The position numbers and the translations under genes were made by a program. Shown here in pieces: positions 1-7,265 of a DNA stretch of 11,544 nucleotides. The DNA comes from an uncultured Desulfobulbaceae bacterium. GTDB taxonomy: Bacteria; Desulfobacterota; Desulfobulbia; Desulfobulbales; Desulfobulbaceae. The stretch is from positions 1-11,544 of the forward strand of contig CALZIH010000060.1 in NCBI GenBank assembly GCA_945787305.1, in the 5' to 3' direction. The notes beneath the pieces are model-generated. The model had not been told where the DNA came from, searched no databases, and was given only the letters and a program-made list of their open reading frames with translations. Numbering within the stretch: the stretch's first letter is position 1; each line of letters begins with the position of its first letter.

Positions 1-366
1 ACCAGCCTTGCCAAAAGCCTTGGTGTTTAAGATCAGGTCTACCGCGTGTCGCGCCTCCTCTATGGTCTGAGCAACAATCACACCATGGATCCGGTCGCCA
101 AGATGCATGGGACAGGCCATTATATCTAGAGGTTCTCCAGTATCTTGACCCGCATCCTTTTGTTGCAGCAGCACGCAATGATTTTCAGAAAGAGCAGCTT
201 GGAGTGCTGGTGAGAGGTACTCAACTTCATCACTCTTGTTTACAGGCCAGAAGGCCGTCGCCGTATAAGGCCCCTCCTCTGTTGTTGGGGTAAAGACAAC
301 CGCACGGGTTACACCTTTTACCAAGGAACAAAGAATGGAAAGCCAATGGTTTGTTAACTGGTTCAT
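1..366 (-). CDS. N-terminal part of a GAF-like domain protein, cut by the left edge
   Basis: The reverse strand is open from an ATG at 366 to base 1 (122 codons, no stop), so this is the N-terminal part of a longer protein. The only in-frame ATG near the start is at 366; an in-frame TAA lies a short way upstream, and there is no clear Shine-Dalgarno. The translation begins MNQLTNHWLSILCSLVKGVT and continues with a hydrophobic strand, AFWP, and a later segment MACPMHLGDRIHGVIVAQ. This alternation (WLSIL helix, RAVVF strand, then a C-P-x-x-x-G-x-x-x-G-V strand) is like a small-molecule sensing GAF domain. There is no signal peptide. GAF domains of this type occur at the N-terminus of some HlyD-family export adaptors and of signalling proteins; which one applies here depends on the missing part. 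It is transcribed divergently from the MFS gene across a long gap. The coding call is fairly sure; the GAF call is inference from the pattern. Confidence 0.7.
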   Translation of the reverse strand, partial: MNQLTNHWLSILCSLVKGVTRAVVFTPTTEEGPYTATAFWPVNKSDEVEYLSPALQAALSENHCVLLQQKDAGQDTGEPLDIMACPMHLGDRIHGVIVAQTIEEARHAVDLILNTKAFGKAG

Positions 367-978
367 GAATGAGTTACTAGACAGTTGACTGCATGCTTAA
401 GGTGAGGTTTAAAGTTTAATTAGCTATTTTTTCTTGTTTTCTATTACGTTTAGTTTGGTTGTACAGGGTGACGCCCAGTGTTCCCATTGCGTTTCATAAA
501 ATCCAGCAATATGAAGATAAACCTTCATTATTTATAATTTTTTTTTATTTTCATTTTTTAATATAAAAACAAACGGTTATTCGATTTGCTGTGTCCTGTT
601 GTGTTGTATAGCTGTCGTGAAAATACAAATCATAACAGCAACCTCGTATACACATTCTACATTTAATGTCCCATGAACTCCAAGAAGAATTTATCATATC
701 GGGGCTGATTTGAAGACCATCGATCTGTCCTTGACCGGCATCGTGCTGATCAAAAAATTATAGGCTACCTTTGATTGTAAAAGTGAGCATGTCTGGAATA
801 ATGTATTTACACCATTGAGAATTTTTTCCTTTTTAGTAGTCTTAAACGTTTCATTTCTTCAAGGCCTGCTTTACTCTTCATCCAGAAAAGATATTACGAT
901 CGTAATGAACAGTTTTTTAGAACAACTAAATAATGTATCAAAATCAATTAGATGTCTTTGTAATCAGGAGCGTGATTG
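367..978. other. Long AT-rich divergent intergenic region
   Basis: This 612-base gap separates the leftward GAF-like gene from the rightward MFS gene. It contains T- and A-rich tracts (around 538-560), a short inverted repeat TTGTAT/ATACAA at 604-609 and 623-628, and the 14-bp palindrome listed separately. It must carry the promoters of both divergent genes, but I could not pick a convincing -35/-10 pair for either. No open frame inside it has both a ribosome binding site and a protein-like composition. The tract could hold a small RNA, but nothing in it identifies one. Confidence 0.6.
893..906. promoter_or_regulatory. Perfect 14-bp palindrome, candidate operator of the MFS gene
   Basis: ATTACGATCGTAAT is its own reverse complement over all 14 bases; symmetry ends at the flanking T892/G907. 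It lies 72 bases upstream of the MFS start codon at 979. Position, symmetry and length suit a site for a dimeric helix-turn-helix repressor or activator, which often controls drug or metabolite exporters. No regulator gene is visible next to it, so the link is inference. Confidence 0.4.
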
Positions 979-2274
979 ATGGACGATCCTGATACAACCG
1001 GTACCGAAAATCGGACGCTATCGGCTGGACGGCTGGGTTCCTATTATCAACTCCTGCGTGGAAACCCCAATTATCGCCGGTTCTGGCTTTCCGGTGTTAT
1101 CAGTCAGGCAGGCGACTGGTTTAATTATATAGCAATTTTCGTCCTCTTGACCCGCCTGACAGGCTCTGGTGAGGCGGTTAGCTGGTATTTGATTGCCAAG
1201 TTCATCCCGACGACAGTACTCGGCCCCGCAGCCGGGGTAGTGGCCGATCGTTTTCACCGAAAAACAATACTCCTGTGCTGTGACCTTTCACGGGTTTTGG
1301 TCGTTCTCGGCTATCTGCTGGTCCAGGACGCCGATCAGGTTTACCTTATCTTTCTCTTGGCCCTGTTGCAGGAGTCTCTCTGGAGCTTCTGGCACCCGGC
1401 CCGTCAGGCTGCGCTACCGGATATCTGCAGTAAGGATGAGCTCAGCATTGCCAATGGCCTTTCCGGTGCTTCCTGGTCGATAATGCTGGCCCTGGGAGCT
1501 GCGGCCGGCGGTTTTGTTGCGGCAATCTTTGGCTGGCAAACGGCAATCCTGATCGATTCCTTAACCTTTGTTGTTTCAGCATCCATCATGATGACGGTTG
1601 TCATTTCCGGGACGGTCAAGCGGAAAAAACTCCCGTTTTCCCTTGCTCGAGTTACCGGCATTCACGATTTGGTTGAGGGTTTTCGTTACGTTAGAAAACA
1701 CAGTGATGTCGGAGCGCTGCTCATAGTGAAAAGTGGCTGGGCCATGTCCGGCGGTATTCTGGTCTTGCTTACTGTCTTTGGGGAGCAGGTTTTCTCAGAA
1801 GGGGGCAGGGGAGGGATGAGTGGTGTGTTGTATTCCATGCGTGGTCTGGGCGCTGCCGTTGGTCCGATTCTTGCCTGGCGTATATTCGGTGATGGTCTTC
1901 AACCCATGCGTCGGGCTATTGGGCTTTCATTTTTTATCTCTTCGCTTGCCTATCTGTTGTTTTCGCAGTCACCCAATATCGTTCTTGCCGCACTCTGCGT
2001 ATTTGTCGGACATGTCGGCGGTTCAATCCAATGGGTTTTCAGTACAACCCTCCTGCACCGTCTTGTTGACCACCGTTATCGCGGTCGGGTCTTTGCCGCT
2101 GAAATGGGACTGTTAACCCTGGTGCTGAGTTTCTCGACCTGGTTGACAGGTATCGCCCTGGATAAAGGATTTGATCCAAGGGTGATCGTTATCTTTCTCG
2201 CCTTGCTCTTTCTTCTGCCCGGCAGTACCTGGCTCTGGTATCTTTCCCGATATACTCCGCAGGGAAAAGAATAA
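979..2274 (+). CDS. MFS exporter (12-helix, EntS/MFS_3-like)
   Basis: A 431-residue inner-membrane protein of the major facilitator superfamily, expected to export a small molecule by proton antiport. After a soluble N-terminus of about 35 residues (NPNYRRFWLSG leads into helix 1) there are about twelve hydrophobic segments. MFS motif A is clear between helices 2 and 3: G86-VVAD90-R-FHR-K95. The segment QESLWSFWHPARQAALPD (about 131-148) in the helix 4-5 region is typical of the MFS_3/enterobactin-exporter-like branch. Length is normal for the family. ATG at 979 is preferred because AGGAG (966-970) sits 8 bases upstream; an in-frame TTG at 976 is possible but too close. The substrate cannot be read from the sequence. 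It is not closely coupled to the next gene (127-base gap) and a 14-bp palindrome upstream suggests its own regulation. The family is sure; transport direction is inference. Confidence 0.9.
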   Translation: MDDPDTTGTENRTLSAGRLGSYYQLLRGNPNYRRFWLSGVISQAGDWFNYIAIFVLLTRLTGSGEAVSWYLIAKFIPTTVLGPAAGVVADRFHRKTILLCCDLSRVLVVLGYLLVQDADQVYLIFLLALLQESLWSFWHPARQAALPDICSKDELSIANGLSGASWSIMLALGAAAGGFVAAIFGWQTAILIDSLTFVVSASIMMTVVISGTVKRKKLPFSLARVTGIHDLVEGFRYVRKHSDVGALLIVKSGWAMSGGILVLLTVFGEQVFSEGGRGGMSGVLYSMRGLGAAVGPILAWRIFGDGLQPMRRAIGLSFFISSLAYLLFSQSPNIVLAALCVFVGHVGGSIQWVFSTTLLHRLVDHRYRGRVFAAEMGLLTLVLSFSTWLTGIALDKGFDPRVIVIFLALLFLLPGSTWLWYLSRYTPQGKE

Positions 2275-2335
2275 ATAGGGCTTGCTTCTTGCCGCCTCGT
2301 AGCTACATTGTGGTATATCGGAGTGGAGACGTCTT

Positions 2336-2389
2336 ATGGGAACCCGAAAAGTATTCTTCTACTCTATATTGATCATAATAATCGTATGA
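2336..2389 (+). CDS. Possible 17-residue hydrophobic peptide upstream of msrAB
   Basis: A short frame encodes MGTRKVFFYSILIIIIV and stops at TGA 2387-2389. GGAG at 2325-2328 lies 7 bases before its ATG, a good ribosome binding site. The peptide has a positively charged start followed by an uninterrupted hydrophobic stretch, the layout of a tiny membrane peptide. Its stop lies just before the msrAB ribosome binding site (GGAG 2392-2395), so ribosomes finishing here would arrive next to the msrAB start. It could be a leader peptide coupling translation, a small membrane protein, or chance. No family is recognised. Confidence 0.3.
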   Translation: MGTRKVFFYSILIIIIV

Positions 2390-2401
2390 GCGGAGATAAC
2401 C

Positions 2402-3418
2402 ATGGCCATAGAGAAAAGAGCAGTTTTTGCCGGTGGCTGTTTTTGGTGTATGGAGCAGCCTTTTGAAAGCCAAGAAGGCGTTGTCGATGTTGCTGCCGGC
2501 TATACCGGCGGCAAAACGGAAAATCCTACATACAGCGAGGTAACTTCTGGTAAAACAGGACATTATGAGGCCGTTGAAGTTGTTTATGATCCAGAGAAAA
2601 TAGGTTACGAGCAACTGCTGGCTATTTTCTGGCGACAGATTGACCCGACCGATGATGGGGGACAGTTTGGCGATCGCGGCACCCAGTATTTTACAGCGAT
2701 TTTTTATCTCGATGAAGAGCAAAAACGCCTTGCCGAGGCTTCAAAAAAAGAACTTGATGCCTCCGGAATTTTTGACAAGCCGGTTGTTACAGCCATTCTT
2801 CCTGCTGTACCCTTTTACAAGGCTGAAGAGTACCATCAGGATTATTACAAGAAAAATGAAACGCACTATTCACGGTATAAGGTCGGTTCGGGCCGGGCTG
2901 GATTTCTGGAAAACACCTGGAAGAGCGTTGATGCAACTGTTGAAAAACAATATAGCCGACCGGCCAAAGAAGAACTACAATCGACGCTAACACCTTTGCA
3001 GTACAAAATTACACAAGAGGAGGGAACAGAGCCGCCGTTTGATAACAGGTATTGGGACAATAAAAAAGAAGGTATCTACGTGGACCTTGTCTCCGGAGAA
3101 CCGCTCTTTTCATCACTTGACAAGTTCGATTCCGGAACCGGCTGGCCAAGTTTCATCCGTCCCCTTCATGAGGATAATATTGTAGAGCGTAAAGATCGAA
3201 AGCTTTTTTCAGTCCGAACTGAAGTGCGTAGCAAAAACGGGGATTCGCACTTGGGCCACGTTTTTGATGACGGCCCGGTCCCCACCGGTCTTCGTTATTG
3301 CATCAATTCGGCGGCACTGCAATTTATACCAAGAGAAGAGATGGAGGCTAAGGGATATGGAGAGTATCTGCAGCTTTTTAAACAGGAAGCAAAAGATTCT
3401 GTGCCTTCTGGCCAGTGA
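2402..3418 (+). CDS. msrAB: Fused peptide methionine sulfoxide reductase MsrA-MsrB
   Basis: A 338-residue bifunctional repair enzyme that reduces methionine-S-sulfoxide (MsrA domain, about 5-155) and methionine-R-sulfoxide (MsrB domain, about 193-325) in oxidised proteins. The MsrA catalytic motif is GCFWCME at 12-18, with nucleophile Cys13. The MsrB part shows DSGTGWPSF (243-251), HLGHVFDDGP (283-292) and the catalytic RYCINSAAL with Cys300. The protein has only three cysteines (13, 16, 300). The zinc-binding CxxC pairs of many MsrB proteins are absent, and the usual resolving Cys of the SGCGWPSF motif is Thr246, so the MsrB half is a one-Cys type probably recycled directly by thioredoxin or a similar donor; Cys16 may resolve the MsrA half. 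No signal peptide is present, so it acts in the cytoplasm. GGAG at 2392-2395, 6 bases before the ATG, fixes the start. Domain order A then B is the common one. It converges with the kinase gene downstream. Confidence 0.97.
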   Translation: MAIEKRAVFAGGCFWCMEQPFESQEGVVDVAAGYTGGKTENPTYSEVTSGKTGHYEAVEVVYDPEKIGYEQLLAIFWRQIDPTDDGGQFGDRGTQYFTAIFYLDEEQKRLAEASKKELDASGIFDKPVVTAILPAVPFYKAEEYHQDYYKKNETHYSRYKVGSGRAGFLENTWKSVDATVEKQYSRPAKEELQSTLTPLQYKITQEEGTEPPFDNRYWDNKKEGIYVDLVSGEPLFSSLDKFDSGTGWPSFIRPLHEDNIVERKDRKLFSVRTEVRSKNGDSHLGHVFDDGPVPTGLRYCINSAALQFIPREEMEAKGYGEYLQLFKQEAKDSVPSGQ

Positions 3419-3474
3419 ACGCATCAGATGTTGGCAAACACCTCCTGCCCCTCCTGCCATTAATGTAGCACTTG

Positions 3475-4926
3475 CTAGCTGGGAGAATCCAGCACGTTGC
3501 GGATTTTCTGTTTCAGGATGCCAGACCTTACAGGTTTTTGGAGTAAATTAATACCATCATCGAGTACTCCATGATGGACTATTACATCATCCGTATATCC
3601 TGACATAAACACTACTTTTATACTCGGCCTCTCTTTAAGGAGTTTGTCAGCCAGCTCCTTGCCGTTGATTCCAGGCATAATTACATCTGTTAATAACAGA
3701 TTGATCTCCTTTTTGTATTCGCTGCTTATTTTCAGGGCCTTTTCACCATTTTCGGCACTTATGATATTGTATCCACAGGGTAGAAGGACATCTATAATAT
3801 ATTGACGTAGTGACTCTTCGTCTTCCACTATAAGTATGGTTTCGTTTCCTTTAATTTCTTTTATTTCAAGAGTTTTTTTCTTCGCTTTCGGTGTTTTGCC
3901 AGAGACAGGAAAATATATGTTAAACGTTGTTCCTTTGTCTAGTTCACTGGCGGCATAGATATATCCGTTATGCTGTTTAACAATGCCATAAACAGTTGCC
4001 AGTCCAAGGCCCGTCCCCTTGTCTTTCTTTTTCGTGGTAAAAAATGGTTCAAAAATATTATCAAGAATATCAGAAGGGATTCCACTACCGCTGTCGGCAA
4101 AAGAAATTAAGATATATTCGCCAGGTAGCATCTCCGGGGGGTGACTTGTTGCTTCTGGTTCCAGAGTTACAGTGGATAGTTCAATAGAAAGTTGTCCACC
4201 TTTGGGCATAGCATCTCGTGAATTCACGGCCATATTCAAGAGTACCTGTTCGATCTGGCCGGGATCAGCATAGATATTTTGATTTGAATTGCTGCTTACA
4301 ATGTTGAGGTCAACATCCTCACCTATCATCCTGCTAATCATTTTTGCCATGTCTTGAATGATTGTTTCCGGATTAATGACTTGCATTTGCAACACCTGTT
4401 TGCGGGAAAAAGCCAGGAGTTGACGTGTAAGAGACACCGCTTTATTTCCGGCGTCCCTTATCTGGATGATGTCATCTGTCAGTTTGCTGTCCTTGGGCAA
4501 TTCTTCGAGCACGAACTCACTGTACCCTAAAATTATAGAAAGGATGTTGTTGAAATCGTGCGCTATACCGCCGGCAAGGCGACCGATTGTCTCCATCTTT
4601 TGTGCTTGGTGAAATTGGTTCTGAATCTCTTGTTTTTCAATTTCAAATCTCTTTCGATCTGCTAGAGCCAAGGCAAGCCGTTCATTGATGGATTGAATCT
4701 CTTTGACCTTGTTTGTGAATAAAATAACGATGCAAATGACAAGAAATGCAACGACAAAGGCGTTGATAGAGCCGATCAGCAATATTTCTACCTTAATTGT
4801 GCCCCACCAGATGATGCTCAGAATGGCTGTCAATACTGCAGTCAACATCTCGGAAATGATGACCCCAATCCACAAGAAATGCCAGGGGTTGATATTTGCT
4901 AATCTTTTAAGCAGGTTCTTGTACAT
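3475..4926 (-). CDS. Membrane hybrid histidine kinase with C-terminal receiver
   Basis: A 483-residue two-component sensor. Two transmembrane helices (about 18-40 and 47-71) are joined by only a few residues, so there is no extracytoplasmic sensor domain; a coiled-coil-like stretch (about 73-110) leads to the HisKA domain with phospho-acceptor His123 in IAHDFNNILS. The ATPase domain has the N box NMAVNSRDAM (231-240), G1 box DSGSGIP (278-284), F box EPFFTTK (293-299) and G2 box GTGLGLA (304-310). A receiver domain follows (about 362-480) with acidic residues E368-D369-E370, phospho-acceptor Asp414, Ser442 and Lys464. All catalytic residues are intact. There is no DNA-binding or enzymatic output domain and no adjacent response regulator, so the phosphate must pass to a partner elsewhere or the receiver must tune the kinase. 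A TAA lies immediately before the ATG, so no longer start exists in frame; no clear Shine-Dalgarno precedes it. The family call is certain; the signal is unknown. Confidence 0.95.
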   Translation of the reverse strand: MYKNLLKRLANINPWHFLWIGVIISEMLTAVLTAILSIIWWGTIKVEILLIGSINAFVVAFLVICIVILFTNKVKEIQSINERLALALADRKRFEIEKQEIQNQFHQAQKMETIGRLAGGIAHDFNNILSIILGYSEFVLEELPKDSKLTDDIIQIRDAGNKAVSLTRQLLAFSRKQVLQMQVINPETIIQDMAKMISRMIGEDVDLNIVSSNSNQNIYADPGQIEQVLLNMAVNSRDAMPKGGQLSIELSTVTLEPEATSHPPEMLPGEYILISFADSGSGIPSDILDNIFEPFFTTKKKDKGTGLGLATVYGIVKQHNGYIYAASELDKGTTFNIYFPVSGKTPKAKKKTLEIKEIKGNETILIVEDEESLRQYIIDVLLPCGYNIISAENGEKALKISSEYKKEINLLLTDVIMPGINGKELADKLLKERPSIKVVFMSGYTDDVIVHHGVLDDGINLLQKPVRSGILKQKIRNVLDSPS

Positions 4927-5358
4927 TTATGGCTTTTAGAGGTTGCGGGGAGGTCCCATTGACCTTCCTAAAGAAGACGATGTTATTCTTGAATCGCCCA
5001 AGAAGCGGTGAGGTTGGGGTACTATTATCATGTCCTGCTAGTAAAAAATCAGGAATGTCTATTAATTTAACAGGAAAAAGCGGTTTGCACGCAAGTAAAA
5101 AAGAAATTATTCGAAGTGCCCTCTGGCTAAGAACATCCTTTTCGGAGGGAATTGCAAAAATACGTTCTGGGATTGATCAGAAGAAGGAGCAATCAAGCAA
5201 TGAGGAAGCAGCTGGCAACCTCCTTCTTGATCACATATATAAAGGAGGTGGTTTCGGGTTGTCCTTGAGTGTAGTCTTCACATACAAGTAAGCCAACGTC
5301 CTGAATTCGTCACGAAAAAAGTCTGTTGGTCTCGATAAATCGTCCTCCGGTTTCATCG
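4927..5358. other. 432-base gap with no convincing gene; alternative hairpins inside
   Basis: Between two minus-strand genes lies a region where a plus-strand frame of 120 codons (4929-5291) is open. I do not annotate it as a gene: no ribosome binding site precedes ATG 4929 or the internal ATG 5057, the protein resembles nothing I recognise, and both neighbouring genes run the other way. A plausible plus-strand promoter, TTGACC at 4959-4964 and TGTTAT at 4981-4986 with 16-base spacing, precedes a pair of overlapping inverted repeats (5175-5249). The kinase promoter should also lie here on the minus strand; I could not fix it. An orphan protein or an untranslated RNA both remain possible. Confidence 0.4.
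5175..5249. repeat. Two overlapping, mutually exclusive inverted repeats
   Basis: Hairpin 1 pairs 5175-5189 with 5220-5232: 13 base pairs with one 2-base bulge (5180-5181) and a 30-base loop. Hairpin 2 pairs ACCTCCTT at 5218-5225 with AAGGAGGT at 5242-5249: 8 perfect pairs and a 16-base loop. Bases 5220-5225 are used by both, so only one can form at a time. AAGGAGGT is a full Shine-Dalgarno sequence that hairpin 2 would hide and hairpin 1 would expose. It is followed 10 bases later only by a TTG opening a 10-codon frame (5259-5291), so the target is unclear. Confidence 0.45.
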
Positions 5359-6015
5359 TTACGATTGATTTGACTGCTGCTGTTTATCGGGTTCATTGAT
5401 TTGTTGTTCACTATAGCGGCTTAATACACCATAAAGCATGTCAGGGAGGTCGTCGCGCTGGCGGGAACTGCGTTGAATCTGTTTAAGACATTTCTCCAGA
5501 GTAAGCCCTTCGCCAAGAAAGAGGTGGCGCAGGATTAGCGAGATCAGTCGGGTGATGGTCGTCAGGTTGGAGATTCGTGACTGCAGCTCGTTGTCGCGAT
5601 CAAATGCGGTGGACGCAAAAACTTCCACCGGCTGGCCGTCAACTTCGCTGATGGAGAGGTACCATTTGTTATTTTCTCGATCAACTGTCCGGTACCGCTT
5701 TCCATCCATTACCTCGGGCACTTCCCCTTCATCCTTGATGGCTGGACGCTTATGACGGGGTAGAATGGGTTCATCGTACAACTCGCACCAGATTGTTTTG
5801 ATCTTTTCCGGATGATTTTTTACCTGGCTGAAAATGTTTTTACAGGTCGAGCAGATATGGAGTTCACCACTGGCCTGGAGTTTTTTTTGCTGCCCGCATA
5901 AATCGCAGCATTCGCTCTGTGTATCTGTCAAAGGACCACTCCTTTTTCGTTTTTGATTGCTATTGAACGGATGATGGGCGGCAATTTTTACCCTGGTAAC
6001 CTGCAGCTCATTCAT
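5359..6015 (-). CDS. Zinc-ribbon protein with a TSCPD domain
   Basis: A 218-residue soluble protein. The N-terminal part carries two CxxC pairs (Cys37/Cys40 in CDLCG and Cys55/Cys58 in CSTCK), a four-cysteine zinc ribbon. The part from about 104 to 185 (RYRTVDRENNKWYLSISEVD, then PVEVFAST, then a helical SRISNLTTITRLISLILRH and LEKCLKQIQ) has the pattern of the TSCPD domain, a small domain found at the C-terminus of vitamin-B12-dependent (class II) ribonucleotide reductases and as free-standing proteins. The C-terminal tail is Gln/Ser-rich and probably disordered. No catalytic reductase domain is present, so a direct reductase role is excluded; a helper or regulatory role in deoxynucleotide synthesis is only inference. 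It is divergent from the trmH-like/cobO pair, and cobO makes the B12 cofactor such reductases need. The start at ATG 6015 has no evident Shine-Dalgarno. The zinc ribbon is sure, TSCPD likely. Confidence 0.8.
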   Translation of the reverse strand: MNELQVTRVKIAAHHPFNSNQKRKRSGPLTDTQSECCDLCGQQKKLQASGELHICSTCKNIFSQVKNHPEKIKTIWCELYDEPILPRHKRPAIKDEGEVPEVMDGKRYRTVDRENNKWYLSISEVDGQPVEVFASTAFDRDNELQSRISNLTTITRLISLILRHLFLGEGLTLEKCLKQIQRSSRQRDDLPDMLYGVLSRYSEQQINEPDKQQQSNQS

Positions 6016-6057
6016 GGTACATAGACCGGGATATGGTTAATAGACGCACCCTGAGGG

Positions 6058-6063
6058 TATACT
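6058..6063 (+). promoter_or_regulatory. Possible -10 element (TATACT) for the methyltransferase-cobO pair
   Basis: TATACT matches five of six consensus -10 bases and lies 35-40 bases upstream of the methyltransferase start. The best -35 candidate, TTAATA at 6037-6042, gives a short 15-base spacer, so the promoter is tentative. The whole divergent gap is only 82 bases (6016-6097). Confidence 0.35.
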
Positions 6064-6097
6064 GTGTCAGAAATGTATAAAATTGGCAAGGGAAACC

Positions 6098-6667
6098 ATG
6101 AGGAGAAAGTTTAATCGGAAATTAGATATGCAGGCCCGTTTCACCAGGGCAAGAAGAAGAAATATGGTCGATGCCTCGCCTGGTATCCACCCGTGTATTC
6201 TCATACTCGACGGCCTTAAGCCCGATTTTAATATCGGCAAGATCTTTCGGGCAGCCGATGCGTTTAGTGTTCAGGAGGTTCATCTGATCAATGTAGAGTT
6301 TTTTGACCCGGAACCGGCAAAGGGCTCCGTTCGCTGGGTACCGTTTATTCAGCATAAGGATTTTGCCTCCTGTTACCAAGGCGTTGCCAAGCGTGGGTAT
6401 ACTTGTATAACTCTTGAACCCGGACGGCAGGAGGTGCTGGGAAGTGGCGTTTTACCGGAAAAATCAGCCTTTGTCTTTGGCCATGAAGAATTTGGCCTCA
6501 GCTTCGATAAGACATTGTATCCGAACGTTACCTCTCTTACCATTCCTCAGTGGGGCTATGTTCAGAGCCTGAATGTCAGTGTTGCCGCCTCCATTGTCCT
6601 GTATGAATACGTTTGCCAGCATGGAAGGCCGCTGAATGAGGGTTGTCGCAACGTTCTGCAGCCGTAA
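6098..6667 (+). CDS. SpoU/TrmH-family RNA 2'-O-methyltransferase
   Basis: A 189-residue SPOUT-class methyltransferase expected to put a methyl group from S-adenosylmethionine on a ribose 2'-hydroxyl of tRNA or rRNA. All three family motifs are visible: motif 1 around N45-IGKIFRAADAF with Asn45 and Arg51; motif 2 FVFGHEEFG (125-133) with its conserved Glu; and motif 3, the SAM-binding knot, IPQWGYVQSLNVSVA (149-163). There is no extra N-terminal RNA-binding domain beyond a basic stretch (residues 1-22, rich in Arg and Lys), so it resembles the short TrmH/TrmL-like enzymes. The RNA target cannot be told from sequence. ATG 6098 is chosen because AAGGGA (6088-6093) lies just upstream; an in-frame TTG at 6083 lacks any ribosome binding site. 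cobO follows after 25 bases, so the two are probably co-transcribed. Confidence 0.92.
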   Translation: MRRKFNRKLDMQARFTRARRRNMVDASPGIHPCILILDGLKPDFNIGKIFRAADAFSVQEVHLINVEFFDPEPAKGSVRWVPFIQHKDFASCYQGVAKRGYTCITLEPGRQEVLGSGVLPEKSAFVFGHEEFGLSFDKTLYPNVTSLTIPQWGYVQSLNVSVAASIVLYEYVCQHGRPLNEGCRNVLQP

Positions 6668-6692
6668 CCACCCGTAGTAAAGGAAGGATGTG

Positions 6693-7226
6693 ATGGGAGA
6701 TAGCGTGAAGAAAGGTTTGTTGTTGGTATTCACTGGTAACGGCAAGGGGAAGACGACAGCGGCTCTTGGGCTTGCCTTCCGCGCCTTGGGGCATGGACAT
6801 AAAGTCGCCATGATTCAGTTTATCAAAGGAAGCTGGAAGTACGGTGAAATCGAGACCGCAAAATGTTTCCCCGACCAGCTTGATTTTCATGTGATGGGCC
6901 GTGGTTTTACCTGGAAGTCCGATGACCTGGAAAAGGATATTGCACTGGCCCGTGAAGCCTGGGCGTTTGCTCTATCAACCATGAAGGATAATGCGCATCG
7001 GCTGCTTATCCTGGATGAGCTCACCTATCTGATTTCCTATAATATGCTTGGGGAAAAGGAGATCCTTGCCGGCCTTGCCGCGCGCCCTGAGAATATGCAT
7101 GTGGTCGTTACCGGCCGGGGCGCAAGTCCAGGCCTGGTTGCTGCTGCCGACCTAGTGACCGAGATGAAGGATGTTAAACATCCATACAAGGAAGGGATCA
7201 AGGCGCAGAAAGGAATTGAGTTTTAA
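6693..7226 (+). CDS. cobO: Cob(I)alamin adenosyltransferase, BtuR/CobO/CobP family
   Basis: A 177-residue cytoplasmic enzyme that moves the 5'-deoxyadenosyl group of ATP onto cob(I)alamin or cobyrinic acid derivatives, making the coenzyme form of B12. The P-loop GNGKGKTT (15-22) opens the protein; IQFIKGSW (41-48), RGFTW (70-74), the Walker B strand LLILDELTY (104-112), TGRGA (140-144) and the ending KAQKGIEF follow the Salmonella CobA pattern closely. It is slightly shorter than Salmonella CobA because it lacks the N-terminal extension. ATG 6693 is preferred to the in-frame GTG at 6690: AGGAAGG (6681-6687) is spaced 5 bases from the ATG. It lies 25 bases after the methyltransferase gene, with no other cobalamin genes visible, so it probably serves salvage or final activation for B12-dependent enzymes. 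The call is nearly certain. Confidence 0.96.
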   Translation: MGDSVKKGLLLVFTGNGKGKTTAALGLAFRALGHGHKVAMIQFIKGSWKYGEIETAKCFPDQLDFHVMGRGFTWKSDDLEKDIALAREAWAFALSTMKDNAHRLLILDELTYLISYNMLGEKEILAGLAARPENMHVVVTGRGASPGLVAAADLVTEMKDVKHPYKEGIKAQKGIEF

Positions 7227-7265
7227 CTGGTACTGATCCGAGAACACTCAAAAGGGCGAAAAGAG

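Noticed and set aside
424..528. 34-codon minus-strand frame upstream of the GAF-like gene
   Set aside because: No Shine-Dalgarno, low-complexity AT-rich surroundings and no protein-like signature.
4929..5291. 120-codon plus-strand frame in the gap upstream of the kinase
   Set aside because: No ribosome binding site, no recognisable family, adjacent to the kinase start in the opposite direction. Kept only as a described gap.
5355..5365. Short palindrome ATCGT-T-ACGAT resembling the MFS-upstream site
   Set aside because: It overlaps the stop codon of the TSCPD gene, is short, and its layout differs from the 14-bp palindrome at 893-906.
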